A DNA stretch of 64,000 bases. Source: Eutypa lata. Its lineage: Eukaryota; Ascomycota; Sordariomycetes; Xylariales; Diatrypaceae. The stretch covers positions 2,728,001-2,792,000 of the forward strand of contig JAKULF010000004.1 of assembly GCA_022661535.1 (NCBI GenBank). The letters are read 5' to 3'. Positions 53,013-64,000 of this stretch are shown piece after piece; within the stretch, counting starts at the first letter, position 1; every line of letters starts with the position of its first letter. The translations under genes and the position numbers were made by a program. The notes beneath the pieces were generated by a model. The model saw only the letters and a program-made list of their open reading frames with translations, was not told the DNA's origin and made no database searches.

Positions 53013-53017
53013 TTTTT
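53013..53017 (+). terminator. Pol III terminator of tRNA-Arg
   Basis: Five T, 12 nt after the tRNA 3' end, in the position expected for RNA polymerase III termination. Confidence 0.7.
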
Positions 53018-54305
53018 GTGGTTTATTCCACCATTGAACAGATACCTAAATCATATTCAACTTTATTAAACCAACCAAGCTAGCTCTTCAAGTCACTCCA
53101 TTGAGCCGTAGTTTTCTAAGTGCCTACCTAGACTACCTAGGTACTTTTTGAAGCGTGCTATTCTCACCCAAACATCAAGTCGTAGACAACTTGATCGTGT
53201 AGCGCCGCGAGGCAGGTAATAAGGGGCACTGGCATCGGCTCTGCTATTTGTTCTAGGGATATGAATGTTAATATGATGACCCAAATTATCCCAAGAGGTA
53301 TTGTTATATATAGTACGTTGGAAATCGCTAGATGTTCATTCTCGGCTATAAAATTGTTCTCTTAGATCCATTTACCAGCTTTCCGTCCGAAATTGAATAG
53401 CTAAGCACAGTGACCCTTACAAGAGAGTAGGTTGTGCCCTGCCTATCTATCTATACATGATATCTAGTAAATATCTGACGCTTTATCTGTCTAAACTTGT
53501 GGCGCACTTGAAGACCTAGGTAAGAAAGTATGTATGCGAGACAAATATAAAGACTTGATCCTTTATCTTGCACCCTCCATGACGTTATGATATTGTAAAG
53601 CTGCGAACCCAGTTGACTTCACTATGTATAGCTCCACTAGCTTGACAACTAAGTGCGACGGGAGAATGGTAATTGACGATTAATACCTTACCTTTGAGCA
53701 GATATGCTCACTTACAGGTTGAAACATCAAGTCGTATTAAATACTATTACTGCTACTCCCCTCGAATACGTCAGTCCTTTTTATTAAAAAGTCAATCGCT
53801 TTCTCATTACATATAGCTATTACTTTCCTTAAAGCAGTTAGCACACTGTACTCATACATGTTAACTATATGTTGAGGCTTAATGACGGCATTTAATAGGT
53901 CCTAGTTCATTAGGACTTGAATTATTCTTTATGTATTATGCCTAGTCATAAAACTTAGCTATACCTAGTTGCTACATGGTGGACAATATGCGAATATGTT
54001 TGGTCTTGTTAGATACTGTACCTCCTGAGTTATACTAGTTTATGAGTTGCTCGGTAGCAGCGGTATCTGCCGGAAGTTAATAACTGCGCAATGAACCCTG
54101 ATCCTGAGCTAGAAAGAAACCTGCTTCTCACTTGCATATATCCATGTCTGGGTTGGTAAGAAAAGAATACTGCTTTTATCTGTTTTAAGGAGGTAGAATC
54201 AGGAACCACAGAAATAGTCCCGGTATTACGGACTTACCGAGTGACCCATTATATCCTCACGGGAAAAGCCGCCTGCAGACACCGAGGGAACTTCAGATCG
54301 CCACG
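53018..54305. other. Gene desert, second part
   Basis: About 1.3 kb of AT-rich DNA without an open frame above 63 codons. No repeat identified. Confidence 0.5.
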
Positions 54306-54320
54306 TATATAATTGACTCA
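54306..54320 (+). promoter_or_regulatory. TATA box and TGACTCA site of the SDR gene
   Basis: TATATAAT (54306-54313) is followed immediately by TGACTCA (54314-54320), the Gcn4/AP-1 consensus, about 110-120 nt before the ATG. The TATA assignment is reasonable. The TGACTCA could be a CpcA/Gcn4 site but is placed unusually close. Confidence 0.4.
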
Positions 54321-54429
54321 GATTCCCCATTCATTTTTATCAACCGAGTCGTCTTCATTTAGTTCGTACGATCAAGTGTTTCGAGGTCTCTTGCATACAC
54401 GAACAAGTAGTTAACGAAGCCCGGCCAAG

Positions 54430-55425
54430 ATGGACTCAACAGCTTTGTTCCGTATTGACGGACTCGTGGCGGTAGTAACTGGGGGCGGAACAGGTAAGGA
54501 ATCCGTCAGACTTCCTGAAACGCTTTGATATTAACAAGAAGCAGGAATTGGTTTGATGATGGCGAAAACTCTCGCCGGCGCCGGCGCAAAGAAGGTCTAC
54601 ATTCTCGGCCGCCGGAAAGCTACCCTCGAGACCGCCGCATCAGAGCATCCAAATCTTGCCCCGTTGCAATGCGATGTCTCATCTAAGGAATCACTTCAGT
54701 CCGCGGTAGATGTCATAACCAAAGAAGTGGGATTCATCAATCTCCTGATCGCGAACTCCGGCATCTACGGGCCTCCGAAGAGTTTCGCGGCTACTGACAC
54801 CATCCAAGACATTCGAAAGCGGTTGTTCGAGGAGGTGTCCATGGAGAGCTTTACGGAGGCATTCCACGTCAATGTTACGGGGGCGTACTTTACCCTATTG
54901 GCATTTTTGGAGTTGCTGGACGCTGGCAATAAGAAGGCATTGGAGGGCGGCTTCGGCGCACCGGCGAATCCGGGAAGCAAGATCCCATCGATTCAGAGTC
55001 AGGTCGTCATTACATCGAGTGTGTCTGGTTTCAGCAGGAACAGCGGCTCATGTCCCGCATACGCCGGTAGCAAGGCCGCGATCACCCATCTAGCCAAGCA
55101 TGCGAGCACGAACCTGGCGTCACATGGCATTAGGGTCAACGCCCTCGCCCCCGGAAGTAAGTGCCTTTCCGTCCCCAGAAAGACGCAGTGCTGATATTAT
55201 ACACCAGTATTTCCGTCCGAGATCGCCGATGTTGTGATTAGCTCGCGCGACATAGAGAACGAGGGGCCTGATCACCCAGGTTTCATTCCCGCGAGGAGGT
55301 TCGGCCGTGAGGAGGAAATGGGTGGCACGATCTTGTATCTTGCTGGTGCCGCCGGGTCTTACTGCAATGGGCTTATACTGAATTTTGATGGGGGTAGACT
55401 TGGAGTTTGCACAGCGACTTACTGA
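54430..55425 (+). CDS. Short-chain dehydrogenase/reductase (classical SDR)
   Basis: Exons 54430-54493, 54545-55156 and 55208-55425 join in frame (introns 51 and 51 nt) to 297 residues. The Rossmann cofactor motif TGGGTGIG (17-24) is assembled across intron 1. CDV at 64-66, NSG at 92-94, catalytic Asn131, Ser179/180 in ITSSVSG, and Tyr194-x3-Lys198 in YAGSK complete the classical tetrad. ILGRR (41-45) after the second strand, with Arg44/45, suggests NADP(H). LAPG then the next exon's IFPSE is the usual substrate-lid region. The C-terminal FDGGRL is the family ending. It reduces or oxidises a carbonyl/alcohol; substrate unknown. It lies 1.3 kb upstream of a second oxidoreductase on the same strand. 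Confidence 0.92.
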
Positions 55426-56679
55426 TCAATATTGCACTGCATTGAATATTTTCGTTTATATCCATAATTTCAAATCTCGTGTTAGGCCTCGTGTGTCTTG
55501 GTGCCGACGACAAATTTGTAGCCAAGAGAGAACATGCTTCTGTTTCACACAAAATTTATGGCAAAACAATCCTTCAATTGACATGAACTATCTATATAGC
55601 TAGACTCAAGTTGAGCCCATAGTCACGACCAGGGTAGGGTATCAATGGCACCTACTCCTCCCTATTAGATATACTCATTAGTCCAGTTGAACAGAGTCTT
55701 CGTGTCCCACCTAGACATGGTTTCCGAACAGCAAATAGGGGTAGCTTGCAGAGTGACGTTAAGGTGCTCTATTAGTGCAACTCCATCAAAACCCTAGAGG
55801 GTAACTTACAAGTCGCAGATCCTAGGTTTTAGATATTTCGGATTTAAAGGATCTACACATACATATAAATATCCACACGTAGTTAGGTATCTAACTTATA
55901 GCTGCTACCACCTAGAGGTACTTACAGCACCGCCTAGCTGCACCATTTTCTTGTGTTATTACTTAATGATAATTAAGTGATTTATGTGTGGTATGTGTGG
56001 TGCTGTACCTCTACGTGGTGCTTTAGGGGTGCTGTAGGTAGATGGCAGCCAGGATATGGCAGGTGCAAACAGGTGCCAAACACGTAGAAATGGGTCAAAT
56101 ACTCAAATCCCACTTACGACCTGCGGCTGCATATTAAATATGATTGAAAAAAGCATAGAGAACTCGTCGGGTTGATTATCTTGAAGCGGCTTGACTAGAC
56201 TGAAGATTGGATCTTTGTCACACGCTACATTGGAGCCCAAGGCAAATATAATTACAATATTCAATAGTCCGACTCTTCGGCGCGCCACCTATGGCTATCA
56301 GAATATCCTCCGTACTCATATTTGGCAAGGTGAGATGGTCATGGCCTTCGGCGCGTATTGAAGACAGACAAAGCAGAGGAACACCCACCCACTGGCTACT
56401 CTCCATGTTAACCTCCCTCGATGCATTACTGTCTTCTGTTCTCGAGCCCTAAGGTAGAATCCGGGGGAAGTTGGGGTTCATTTGCGGTCGCGAGCTGTGT
56501 CAATGCGGCTAGCCTCCGCCAACATTAGTCAAAGCGGAGATTATAATTACGGGGTGGATTCACCCCGCCCGATTTCTCGGAGCCCCCTCTAGTTAGCTAA
56601 GTTAGCAATGAAAATGCAGAGCCCTACTTTGTTTCATCCTGAACGTCATTCAATGAATTAAGAAGACGGCCATCATACA
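55426..56679. other. Intergenic between two oxidoreductase genes
   Basis: No gene. A folded-back inverted repeat occupies about 55909-56026 (separate entry). Region 56490-56590 is locally GC-richer without coding signs. Confidence 0.5.
55909..56026. repeat. Imperfect inverted repeat with palindromic centre (MITE-like)
   Basis: The left arm, around 55909-55931 (ACCTAGAGGTACTTACAGCACC), matches the reverse complement of the right arm, around 55999-56020 (GGTGCTGTACCTCTACGTGG), apart from a short gap and one mismatch. Between them sits a short hairpin, ACTTAAT-GATA-ATTAAGT, at 55961-55978. Length near 120 nt and AT-rich core recall small non-autonomous foldback elements. No clear target-site duplication was found. 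Confidence 0.4.
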
Positions 56680-56688
56680 TATATATAG
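56680..56688 (+). promoter_or_regulatory. TATA element of the Gfo/Idh/MocA gene
   Basis: TATATATAG about 42 nt upstream of the ATG. This is close for a fungal TATA box, so the leader would be short. Confidence 0.35.
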
Positions 56689-56729
56689 AGAGTTTCTGTC
56701 CGCTCAAGCTAGCGTGCATACTACTTAAA

Positions 56730-57936
56730 ATGTCAGAGCAGAGACGGGTCGGTGTCGGCATAATCGGTGCCGGGGTAAGTCCTTACAGATTCGGTTGAAA
56801 GGTCCAAAGTTAACACATAACCAGGAAGTTTTCCAGGTCTGCCATGGCCCATGCCTCCTTATGCTAGCACATCTATACAAGATAGAGTCGATATTTGACA
56901 TCTCGAAGAAGAATGCGGAACACTGCGCGGCCAAGTTCAACATATTACATTGTGCCAATACTGCCGAAGACGTGATCAACCACCCAGCAGTCGATGTCGT
57001 GTTTGTCCTGACCTCAGATGACTGTCACGAGTCGATGGCTGTCTCTGTCTTACGGGCTGGCAAGTTTGTAATGGTCGAAAAGCCTCTGACGCTTTCTACG
57101 GCATCGGCTGAGCGTATCATTGCTGCTGAGAAACTTGCCTCTTCCTCACCCAGAGTCTTCGTCGGATATATGCGCCGTTATGCACCCAGCTATGTTAATG
57201 CATTCAAGCGTGAGCTAGAATCCATCCCCCGTATACTGTATGCGCGTGTCCGTGACTTCAGCGGTCCCAACGCGAAGTTTGTCGACGAAAGCGGCACTTT
57301 TCAAGTTAAGAATACCGACTTTCCGCCCAACTCGGGAACAGAACGGGATGCTCGCCTTGATAGCCTGTTCAAGGAGGCGTTCCCTGGACAGGAAATTACA
57401 GATGAGAAAAGGCAAATGTGCCGCTTCTTGGGCAGTCTCGGATCTCACGATATATCCCTAATGCGAGAGACTTTGGGCTTTCCCGAGGCCGTTACTGCTG
57501 TCACCGCAAATGACCCCTTCTACAGCGCTCTGTTCTCGTATCGGAACAAGGATGGGACGCCATTCTCCGTTACTTACGAGAGCGGGATTGATCAAGTTCC
57601 CGTGTTTGATGCGCACATAGCCGTTTACGGGGCAAAGAAGAGAGTCATAATCAAGGTAAGAAACTCAAGCCATTCCAGTGAAACAATCCTGACTATGAGT
57701 AGTATGCAAGCCCATACGTTAAGGGATTGCCTATCACTGTTGAAGTGGAGGAGCTCAACGAGGCGGGCGAGATTCAAAGAAGGGAGGTTCTCTCGTCGTA
57801 CGAAGATGCGTACACAGCAGAGTTAAAGGCTCTGTATGACTTTGTCGTCAATGGCAAGTCCATCAAAAACACGGTAGAGGACGCCTCACAGGACTTGAAG
57901 ATTTACGATTGGATGTATAAAGTCAAATTTCCTTAG
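56730..57936 (+). CDS. Gfo/Idh/MocA-family NAD(P)-dependent oxidoreductase
   Basis: Exons 56730-56774, 56825-57655 and 57703-57936 join in frame (introns 50 and 47 nt) to 369 residues. The nucleotide-binding turn GVGIIGAGEV (residues 8-17) is split by intron 1 right after GAG. VEKPLTL at 99-105 gives the family EKP motif with catalytic Lys101. GSHDISLMRE, roughly residues 240-250, supplies the conserved His/Asp pair of the C-terminal beta-sheet domain. Fungal members oxidise sugars, inositols or related polyols, or act as dimeric dihydrodiol-type dehydrogenases; the substrate here is open. No signal peptide, so cytosolic. It lies tandem with the SDR upstream and convergent with the secreted 502-residue protein downstream. 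Confidence 0.88.
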
Positions 57937-58436
57937 GACATTTTCTGTTGAGGAGAAGTTCTAGGCTAATCAAATAGCTAAACTGCTTAAGTAAATAGAA
58001 TGGAAACTAGATGGAGCGTTTGCTATGCTAGAATTATTCGAAGACATCAAAGACTATAAGCTGGGAAACAAAGATGACACTTGGGAGATAATGACTTATT
58101 GTAGATCTATGGCTTCCAACCCCCTACCAAAACCGTGCTTCGGACTTCTCCCGTGCGTCTTGGCTAAGTAATAGCCGAGCTAGTGAGCTAAGAAATAATA
58201 TCACCAGTCCAGATGGCGTAACAAGAAACCCAAGGGGAAATTGCTCTATGTCAATCCCCCTTAAGTCTATCGTTAATATAATTATCACTTTGAATTCATC
58301 ACCTCGCCGCGGGCATGTCCACAATTTCTAAATTAATAGTCAGATATATATACACCTCCTTAAGGATACAAACATGAAGATGTAATAAGTTAAAAGAAAA
58401 ACAATCTATCAAGAGAGCTACCTTTGCCGCACCATT
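57937..58436. other. Intergenic region between convergent genes
   Basis: AT-rich 3' flanks, no gene seen. Confidence 0.5.
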
Positions 58437-60013
58437 CTAGTAGTAAATATCGACGCCGTTATCAGTGCAGATATGCTTAGGGCTCTTGAAACCGCCCATG
58501 CCAGCCGCTTCGATAAACCTTTTAGTCTTATCCCAGTCGTTGCTACAGATGGGACCGCACCAGACAGGTCGAGCATTCTCATCGTAGTCCTCCAAAATGT
58601 ACTCCTTCATATACCAGTCCTGGTTCACGGCATCGCTCACATCGCACACCGGGACGGTGAAAGTTCCCTCCCACGACGGGCCCTGCGCGCCGGGGTTCTG
58701 CCAGCCACCGCCTAGAGCATCCTGGACACGCTCGGCTGCCTTGTCCGCATCGTAGGCATACTCGACCACGTTGTACGAGTCGAGCGACGAGTTGATGACG
58801 TCGGCGACCGTGACGCCCGCGAAGTCGCCCTGGCCCAGCTGGTCGGCGCCCGGCGGCACGGTGACGTAGCCCCACTGCTTCTCCGAGAGGAAGTCCCCGT
58901 TGCCCTCGTGCCAGTAGTAGAGGTACCAGGCCTTGCCGTCGCGGCAGACGCTGTAGTCCTGGGGCCCCGAGCCGATGCCCTGGTCGTCGCCGCACTGGCC
59001 GCCGCCCATGATGAAGATCTTCTGCTGCCCCCACAGCTGGTTGACGGCGTTGCCGAGCAGGAAGGCGTTCATCTGGTCGATGACGGCGTTCTTGTCGACG
59101 CCGCCGAAGTTGACGAATGCGCCCCCCGACAGGTACGTTTTGATGTCGCCCGAGTTCTCGTAGTTCTGCCCCGCTACGAGCTGGTTGTTGGCTGATGTGA
59201 AGCTCTTCATCGAGCCCACGACAACCTTCGACAAGATGGCTCCCAGGTCGGCGTCTTTTTCGAACGTGTCGTCTTGCCTAAAGCGGAGACAAATCACCAT
59301 TAGCAATTTGATATTCTACTCACAATTTCCCATGATGATACTTACGCCGCATTAATTTGAATCTGCGCAGCGGTCGAGGCACCACCAGCAGCAGCCGCGA
59401 TGGCGCCAGCGAAAGCAGCTGGCGCCGCAGGACCCAATCCAGCGAAGGCAGCGCCGACGGCAATGACCGTCGTAGTGAGAGTCAAGACCTCCTTCAGCGT
59501 ATTAATAGCACTACTATCGTCTTTCGCCTCGTAGAAAGTCAGCGACCACGACTCCTTGCTCAGCGACGTCGCGATAGCGCTGGTCTCGAAGGCCTGGGAT
59601 ATGCCCGCGAAGTAGCTGTGCAGGCGGTTGATGCCCTCGAGAACATAATAGGCGGAGCGGATGTCGTCCCCGCGGTTGTTCAGGACGTTGTTGTCGCACA
59701 GGTCGAGGTCGCACGAGCTGGCCGACCCGTCGTCGCGGCAGGACCAGTCCGGGTTCCCTATGGCCCATTCGCCGAACGCGCCCGCGAAGCCGTTGCCGTT
59801 GCTGGAGATCTCGTCGGCGTTGTTGCTGAACCAGTCGCTGAGCCACTGGTCGGTGCCGTAGCTCTGCCAGTCGTCGGCGGTCTGGCCGTAGAACTCAGAG
59901 ACGGGACCGCAGCGGCGATGAGGCACGCTCAAGGCCTGGGAGGAGCCGCCACTCGCAGGTAGGGCAGACGCAATGGTTGAAAGGAAAAGGAGTCCAAGGG
60001 TTGCCGGCGCCAT
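58437..60013 (-). CDS. Secreted 502-residue protein of unknown function
   Basis: Exons 60013-59346 and 59277-58437 join in frame over a 68-nt intron (donor GTAAGT, acceptor GCTTTAG). A signal peptide occupies residues 1-18 (APATLGLLFLSTIASALP). The frame could be read further upstream only from a GTG. The mature N-terminal part has paired Cys in SCRDDGSASSCDLDLCDNN and WLSDWFSNNADE. Residues about 180-220 are a hydrophobic Ala/Gly-rich segment (VGAAFAGLGPAAPAAFAGAI) that could insert in a membrane or form a helical hairpin. The C-terminal part is Gly/Asp/Tyr-rich with CGDDQGIGSG, WYLYYWHEGNGDF and Cys pairs near the end (VWCGPICSNDW). The family looks fungal-specific. I do not assign a function. 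TATA-driven and GC-rich coding sequence. Confidence 0.85.
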
Positions 60014-60108
60014 CTTGAGGATAACCGTACACACTAGCTCTAGAAGTTGAGCTGTGAGAATGCCAGTGGTATTGAAAGGAGGCTACTATGAGAGGGAGAA
60101 TATACCGG

Positions 60109-60116
60109 TTTATATA
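60109..60116 (-). promoter_or_regulatory. TATA box of the secreted 502-residue protein gene
   Basis: TATATAAA on the minus strand about 96 nt before the start codon. Confidence 0.55.
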
Positions 60117-62719
60117 TCAGTGTCGAGAAGATCTTCATAGCAGCTGGTTTCGAAGATTATTAACCTTGCGGTGTAATTAGTAGATTCATTTCGTTCGGAT
60201 ATTGTGTATAGCCCTACCTATCCAGGAAGGCCAGGGGAAGATGATGTCACAGTCATTTCTTTTCAGGATTAGCCAGCGTAGCATCTGGACTAAGCCTCGA
60301 TCTCAAGTTGTGCTAAATAAAGAAATGAATGCAACTTGCGGCTGAACGGGTATGCATGAATGCAGATCGCCACGGGGTAGCATAACCTCTATGAAGCCCT
60401 TGTGTTACCATAAGTTGTATATTATCTCCTCTTTATTTAACATACATAACTGTGCCCTGTCGCTAGCTTTCTCAGATTCCTTGATAGTCGATTTGGCTTG
60501 CTCTTAGACTGATTCTCCCATTGGATTCCGGATTCTCCTCCAATGAATTTAAAGTCTAGCTCCAAGGCGTCTTGCTAGGGAACGTCGTTAATATTGTTAT
60601 TCGAAGTTCTAAAGGGATCTGCAATGCTACATTATAATACCGATGACGCCAGCTCGATTTCGATCGACTAAATCATTCAAGGGTTGCAACAAGTGGGCTT
60701 GGCCGATGAAGGACCAGATGGCGTCAGTGTCAAAGTTTGAGAGCCCCAACGTTGATATATTTATCAACACTGGGAACTTCTGCCTTCCTTTTCTGGTGTC
60801 GATTAGAGTTTATTTAGAATGAAAGGGTTTTTATACTCACCCACCTGCCACCCCCTTCCAGGCTGCCAGACGGCGACGTCAAACGCTTGAGACAACATAT
60901 TAACACACTCTCCGACAATATATGGTGCGACGCTAGAAACAATCGGAATCAACTGTCTTTATCCAAGCAGAGTCCGAATTGACTAATTCAGTTGAATCTA
61001 CTATGATCAGGCTGTATAGAACCGCGAATTCAATATCCAATCAACTGGCGCGGGCATTCGATTCCTACACTGGATGGATCTATCAGAGATTAAAAGCATC
61101 TGGGTTTGGAGGAGCAAGCAATTTATATAAGCCTGTAGCGTTATATATAGAGTGACATAGGCTTACTATTGTACTTGGCAGCACTTCTTTCGATGCATGT
61201 TCCTATATGGACCTTGGTAATGGTGGTCTAAATCCGAAAAGGGGCGATCATTGTGTTGAACAATTATGGGGTAACTAAAATCAATGCTATCGTCCCCATA
61301 TTCAGTCTTAGGCTCGATTATAATTGGTGATATGTCCTACTTTCTTGGGCAAGGGTGAACTGAACGCGGACCTGATAGTTAAGACAGGCATTTTCAACGG
61401 ACACGGGTTTCTGGATCTCACAGTCATCATCGTCGAACCTCTAACCGCAGAGATAACAGGTGTCTACAAGAATGAGTTCAAGGACCGCGTATGGAAGATG
61501 GTTTTGAACATTAGCCCGAAGCTTAACAAGCATGCTCGCGTATCTTCTAAGGAATTGAGTATCGTTAAACATCCTGGAAAGAAGATTCCGCATTTGGATA
61601 AGGGGTTAATCATGTACCGTATGATCCATGATCTCTTCCGACAGAAGACAAATGCCACATACCGTACGTTGTATCTAGGAGATGGCTCAGCGATCCTCGA
61701 TATAATAACGGAGACGTATTATCACCGATGATAGCAGTGGCTGTTTACAAACTGAACATCGAACAGTCAGCCTTCGAGGAACTGTCCAATGGCAGCACTT
61801 AGCCTAAGATAGAGTATCGAATGGTGAAATACACGCCACCAAATCACTAATATAAGCTACATCCCGAGCATCCCTTTGCTAAATCGCCATGTCCCCTTTA
61901 GATTCCTGCTCTCGCAATTACAATACACTGTAGTTAATCATGCCACAGCATGATGCCTTTACCAACAGACAATAACATATTAAGACCAGCCAAGGGCTGG
62001 GAATGCGCTATATTCTATCAATAATGGCAGACCGGACCCTACAAACCAGCTAAGCGAGAGCATGTGATACTAGGCCCCCCGTGGAATTAGTAAATATATA
62101 ACGTGTCGATCATGTCGTGAAGTGTCTTGAGCACTTGGCGTCCACTTCAATAATTGGGAAATCAACTATCCGCTAATTCCACTATATTTGCCTCTCGATC
62201 ATTGACCAAGCCGTTGCAAGGAGGCTACCTGTGGACGATAATAAACTGTCGATGGTATTCAAGAAGCGCTTAACGGTAGATGTCCATAATTAAAATATAG
62301 TAATATTATATTGCCAATTCTACATTCATAGACGACCTCCACCCGTCTTAATACAGGATATAAGAGTCCTGCCACGCATAACAGAAACAAATTTCTATTG
62401 TTCTCCATACCCAAGCGGCTCTACACTACTAATGCATGCAAGCCGGGGAAGCCAAGAAGACGATCGGCCTTCGTTAACGGCGTTAAGGTTTCTGGGGATA
62501 ATTACAAAGCGTCCGTTGAATCCAAAGTACCCAGGTAGGAAGAAAGGTGCACCGCAGCAATCTCAGTCCTTGCTAGATATATATTTATTCCTACCCATAC
62601 CTTTTTCAACTCCCCCATTGCACTCACAACGGGATCCTCTGTCTATGTGTTGGATTTCTTGGATCGAAAGCGGGACTTGCCGAAATTCCTCTCCTGTCTA
62701 ACTATTTAGTTTAACAAAA
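60117..62719. other. Divergent intergenic region
   Basis: About 2.6 kb between the secreted 502-residue protein gene and the MFS gene. Apart from an orphan frame at 61324-61731 (separate entry) it is AT-rich and empty. A TATATATTTA stretch near 62575 could serve the MFS gene. Confidence 0.45.
61324..61731 (+). pseudogene. Orphan coding-like fragment, 135 codons
   Basis: The frame starts at TTG, not ATG; the first ATG encodes MVLNISPK midway. Translation has a protein-like pattern (FNGHGFLDLTVIIVEPLTAE, LDKGLIMYRMIHDLFRQ, LYLGDGSAILDI) unlike surrounding random frames. No matching upstream exon or promoter is visible. It may be a surviving exon of a lost gene or a small unrecognised gene with a missed first exon. 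Family unknown. Confidence 0.3.
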
Positions 62720-64000
62720 ATGAATACCGACCTATCTCACCAAATCGCCAATGTCAATGGCAACGGCCTCGGCCTCATGGACCCCGAGAAGTTGCAAGAT
62801 AATTCTATATCCTCCCCCGAGAATGAACAAGAGATGGCCGTGGAGGAAACGAGGAAAATAACGGGAGTTCGCGTAAGAACCCCGTTTAATCCAGGAAACA
62901 CACCTATGTGTAAATTCCCTGGCCACTGACTCTTATAATCCAATTTAGTGGTTCCTCTTCGTGTTCAGTACGCTGACGAGTATATTTCTCCATTCTCTCG
63001 ATAACACGATTGTCGCCAATATCGTCCCTGTAAGTTTTTGGAGCCAAGGTCGGATGGATGGCATGTGACTTAGACGCTGACGAAGCTCACAAGATCATCG
63101 TCACGGATCTTGACGGCGTGAGCCAATTGGCTTGGCTATCAGTCGGGTACGTACGGTTCTCAGCTTACCTGTGGTTTTTTTTCCTAATGACTACTGATAA
63201 AACGCAATTTAGGTTCATGGTTGGCGGTATGGCCATGGTGCTTCCCTTCGGCAAACTCTACAGCGTTTATGACTCCAAATGGGTCTACGTCTACTCGACT
63301 ATCGTCTTCATGGCTGCCTCCGCACTATGCGGGGCTGCTCCTACCATGAAAGCCGAGATCGCTAGCCGTGTCTTTGCTGGTGCTGGGGGTAACGGCATGT
63401 ATTTTGGGCTGATTGCTCTGCTCTCGATTCACACCACCACCAAGGAGAGACCACAATATCTCAGTTACACGTAAGTGACACCGCCGTGTTTGAAGCATTG
63501 TATGCTAATACTCATCGTAGAGGTCTTTGCTGGGGTCTTGGGACTGTTCTCGGCCCGGTTGTCGGTGGTGGCTTTGCCTTGTGGGATTGGCGTTGGGGTT
63601 TTTACATCAACCTTCTTTTCGGAGCTATCCTGATGCCGGTGTACTTGTTCGTCATCCCGGCCTCACCACCTATGCCGGAAAAGACGCAGCTCGAAAAGCT
63701 GAAGTTGATTGACTGGGCGGGCTGGATCGTAAGCCTCGGGGCCATGATCACCATCGTTATGGCCATCAACTTCTCGGGTGTACTGTTCGACTGGAACAGC
63801 GGCTCGACTATTGCCCTGTTTGTCGTTTCTGGCGTTCTGTGGATCGCGTTCTTCTTGCAACAGCACTCTTGTTTCTTAACAACGAGAGAGAATCGCCTAC
63901 TTCCTATTCACCTGTACACCCAGAAGGCACCGGCTCTCCTATTCCTCGCGGCCTCCGCCGTTGCGGGGGTTGCTTACGTTTCAGTCTATTATATTCCTCT
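62720..64000 (+). CDS. MFS drug/metabolite exporter, DHA2 (14-TMS) family, cut by window end
   Basis: Exons 62720-62872, 62949-63029, 63094-63146, 63213-63470 and 63521 to beyond 64000 stay in frame; introns are 76, 64, 66 and 50 nt. About 50 cytosolic residues precede TM1, which has the DHA2 motif LDNTIVANIVP ending at intron 2. Later motifs are GVSQLAWLSVGF (split by intron 3), GKLYSVYDSKWVYVYS, SRVFAGAGGNGMYFG and GLCWGLGTVLGPVVGGGF (antiporter motif C). DWRWGFYINL is also typical. The frame is open at the right edge with roughly half the protein seen. It is expected to export a toxic or specialised metabolite by H+ antiport at the plasma membrane. Intron 2 uses an AAG acceptor in my model, which is the least certain junction. 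Confidence 0.9.

Noticed and set aside
51266..54300. Gene desert as a hidden retrotransposon
   Set aside because: I found no long terminal repeats, primer-binding site or reverse-transcriptase/integrase-like translation in any frame, though heavily mutated remnants could escape reading by eye.
59357..59962. 201-codon plus-strand frame over the secreted 502-residue protein gene
   Set aside because: GC-rich antisense shadow; the minus strand has a signal peptide, Cys pattern and in-frame intron.

Overview
The window reads as nuclear chromosomal DNA of a filamentous ascomycete (Pezizomycotina). Genes are interrupted by short introns, mostly 46-120 nt, with GTAAGT/GTGAGT-type donors and CTAAC/CTGAC-like branch points. 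Intergenic stretches are AT-rich and 0.5-3 kb long, and the product families are typical of this group (group-2 P3A H+-ATPase, DHA2 MFS pump, PHD-finger Cti6, Yae1, Mtg1, Bor1-like anion transporter). A Sordariomycete, possibly Xylariales, is my guess from general resemblance only. I find about nineteen protein genes, one intron-containing tRNA-Arg, one odd tRNA-like locus and a cluster of gene relics. Exon joins were checked by hand for reading frame.

Layout. 1-6 kb: tRNA-like locus (minus), an alpha/beta hydrolase and a small secreted six-cysteine protein. 6.5-16 kb (minus): a 1,557-residue intronless disordered protein and a 590-residue protein with a conserved aromatic/cysteine motif. 18.7-28.4 kb: CTI6-like PHD protein (plus), MTG1 mitochondrial ribosome-assembly GTPase (minus), a BOR1-like transporter (plus) divergent from MTG1 and preceded by a uORF, and a bZIP-basic-region regulator. 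30-31.4 kb: relics of an ankyrin-repeat gene and an RRM gene lying side by side. 32-41 kb: a PY-motif cytosolic protein (minus), a plasma-membrane H+-ATPase (plus, 7 exons) and a bilirubin-oxidase-like multicopper oxidase (minus, 5 exons). 44-51 kb: a secreted 505-residue protein (plus), then three tandem minus genes: a two-RRM protein, YAE1 and a secreted amidase. 51-54 kb: gene desert holding the tRNA-Arg. 54-64 kb: an accessory-looking group of short-chain dehydrogenase, Gfo/Idh/MocA oxidoreductase, secreted 502-residue protein and a DHA2 MFS transporter cut by the window end.

How they fit together. Much of the window is housekeeping: chromatin (CTI6), mitoribosome assembly (MTG1), Fe-S transfer for Rli1 (YAE1), RNA binding, and membrane energisation (H+-ATPase supplying the gradient that H+-antiport MFS pumps use). 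An outward-facing set is also present: six-Cys protein, multicopper oxidase, amidase and the 505- and 502-residue proteins. The last 10 kb could be the edge of a small catabolic or specialised-metabolite neighbourhood, but no backbone synthase is visible here. No CRISPR, plasmid or phage features are expected or seen, and I could not identify an intact transposon.
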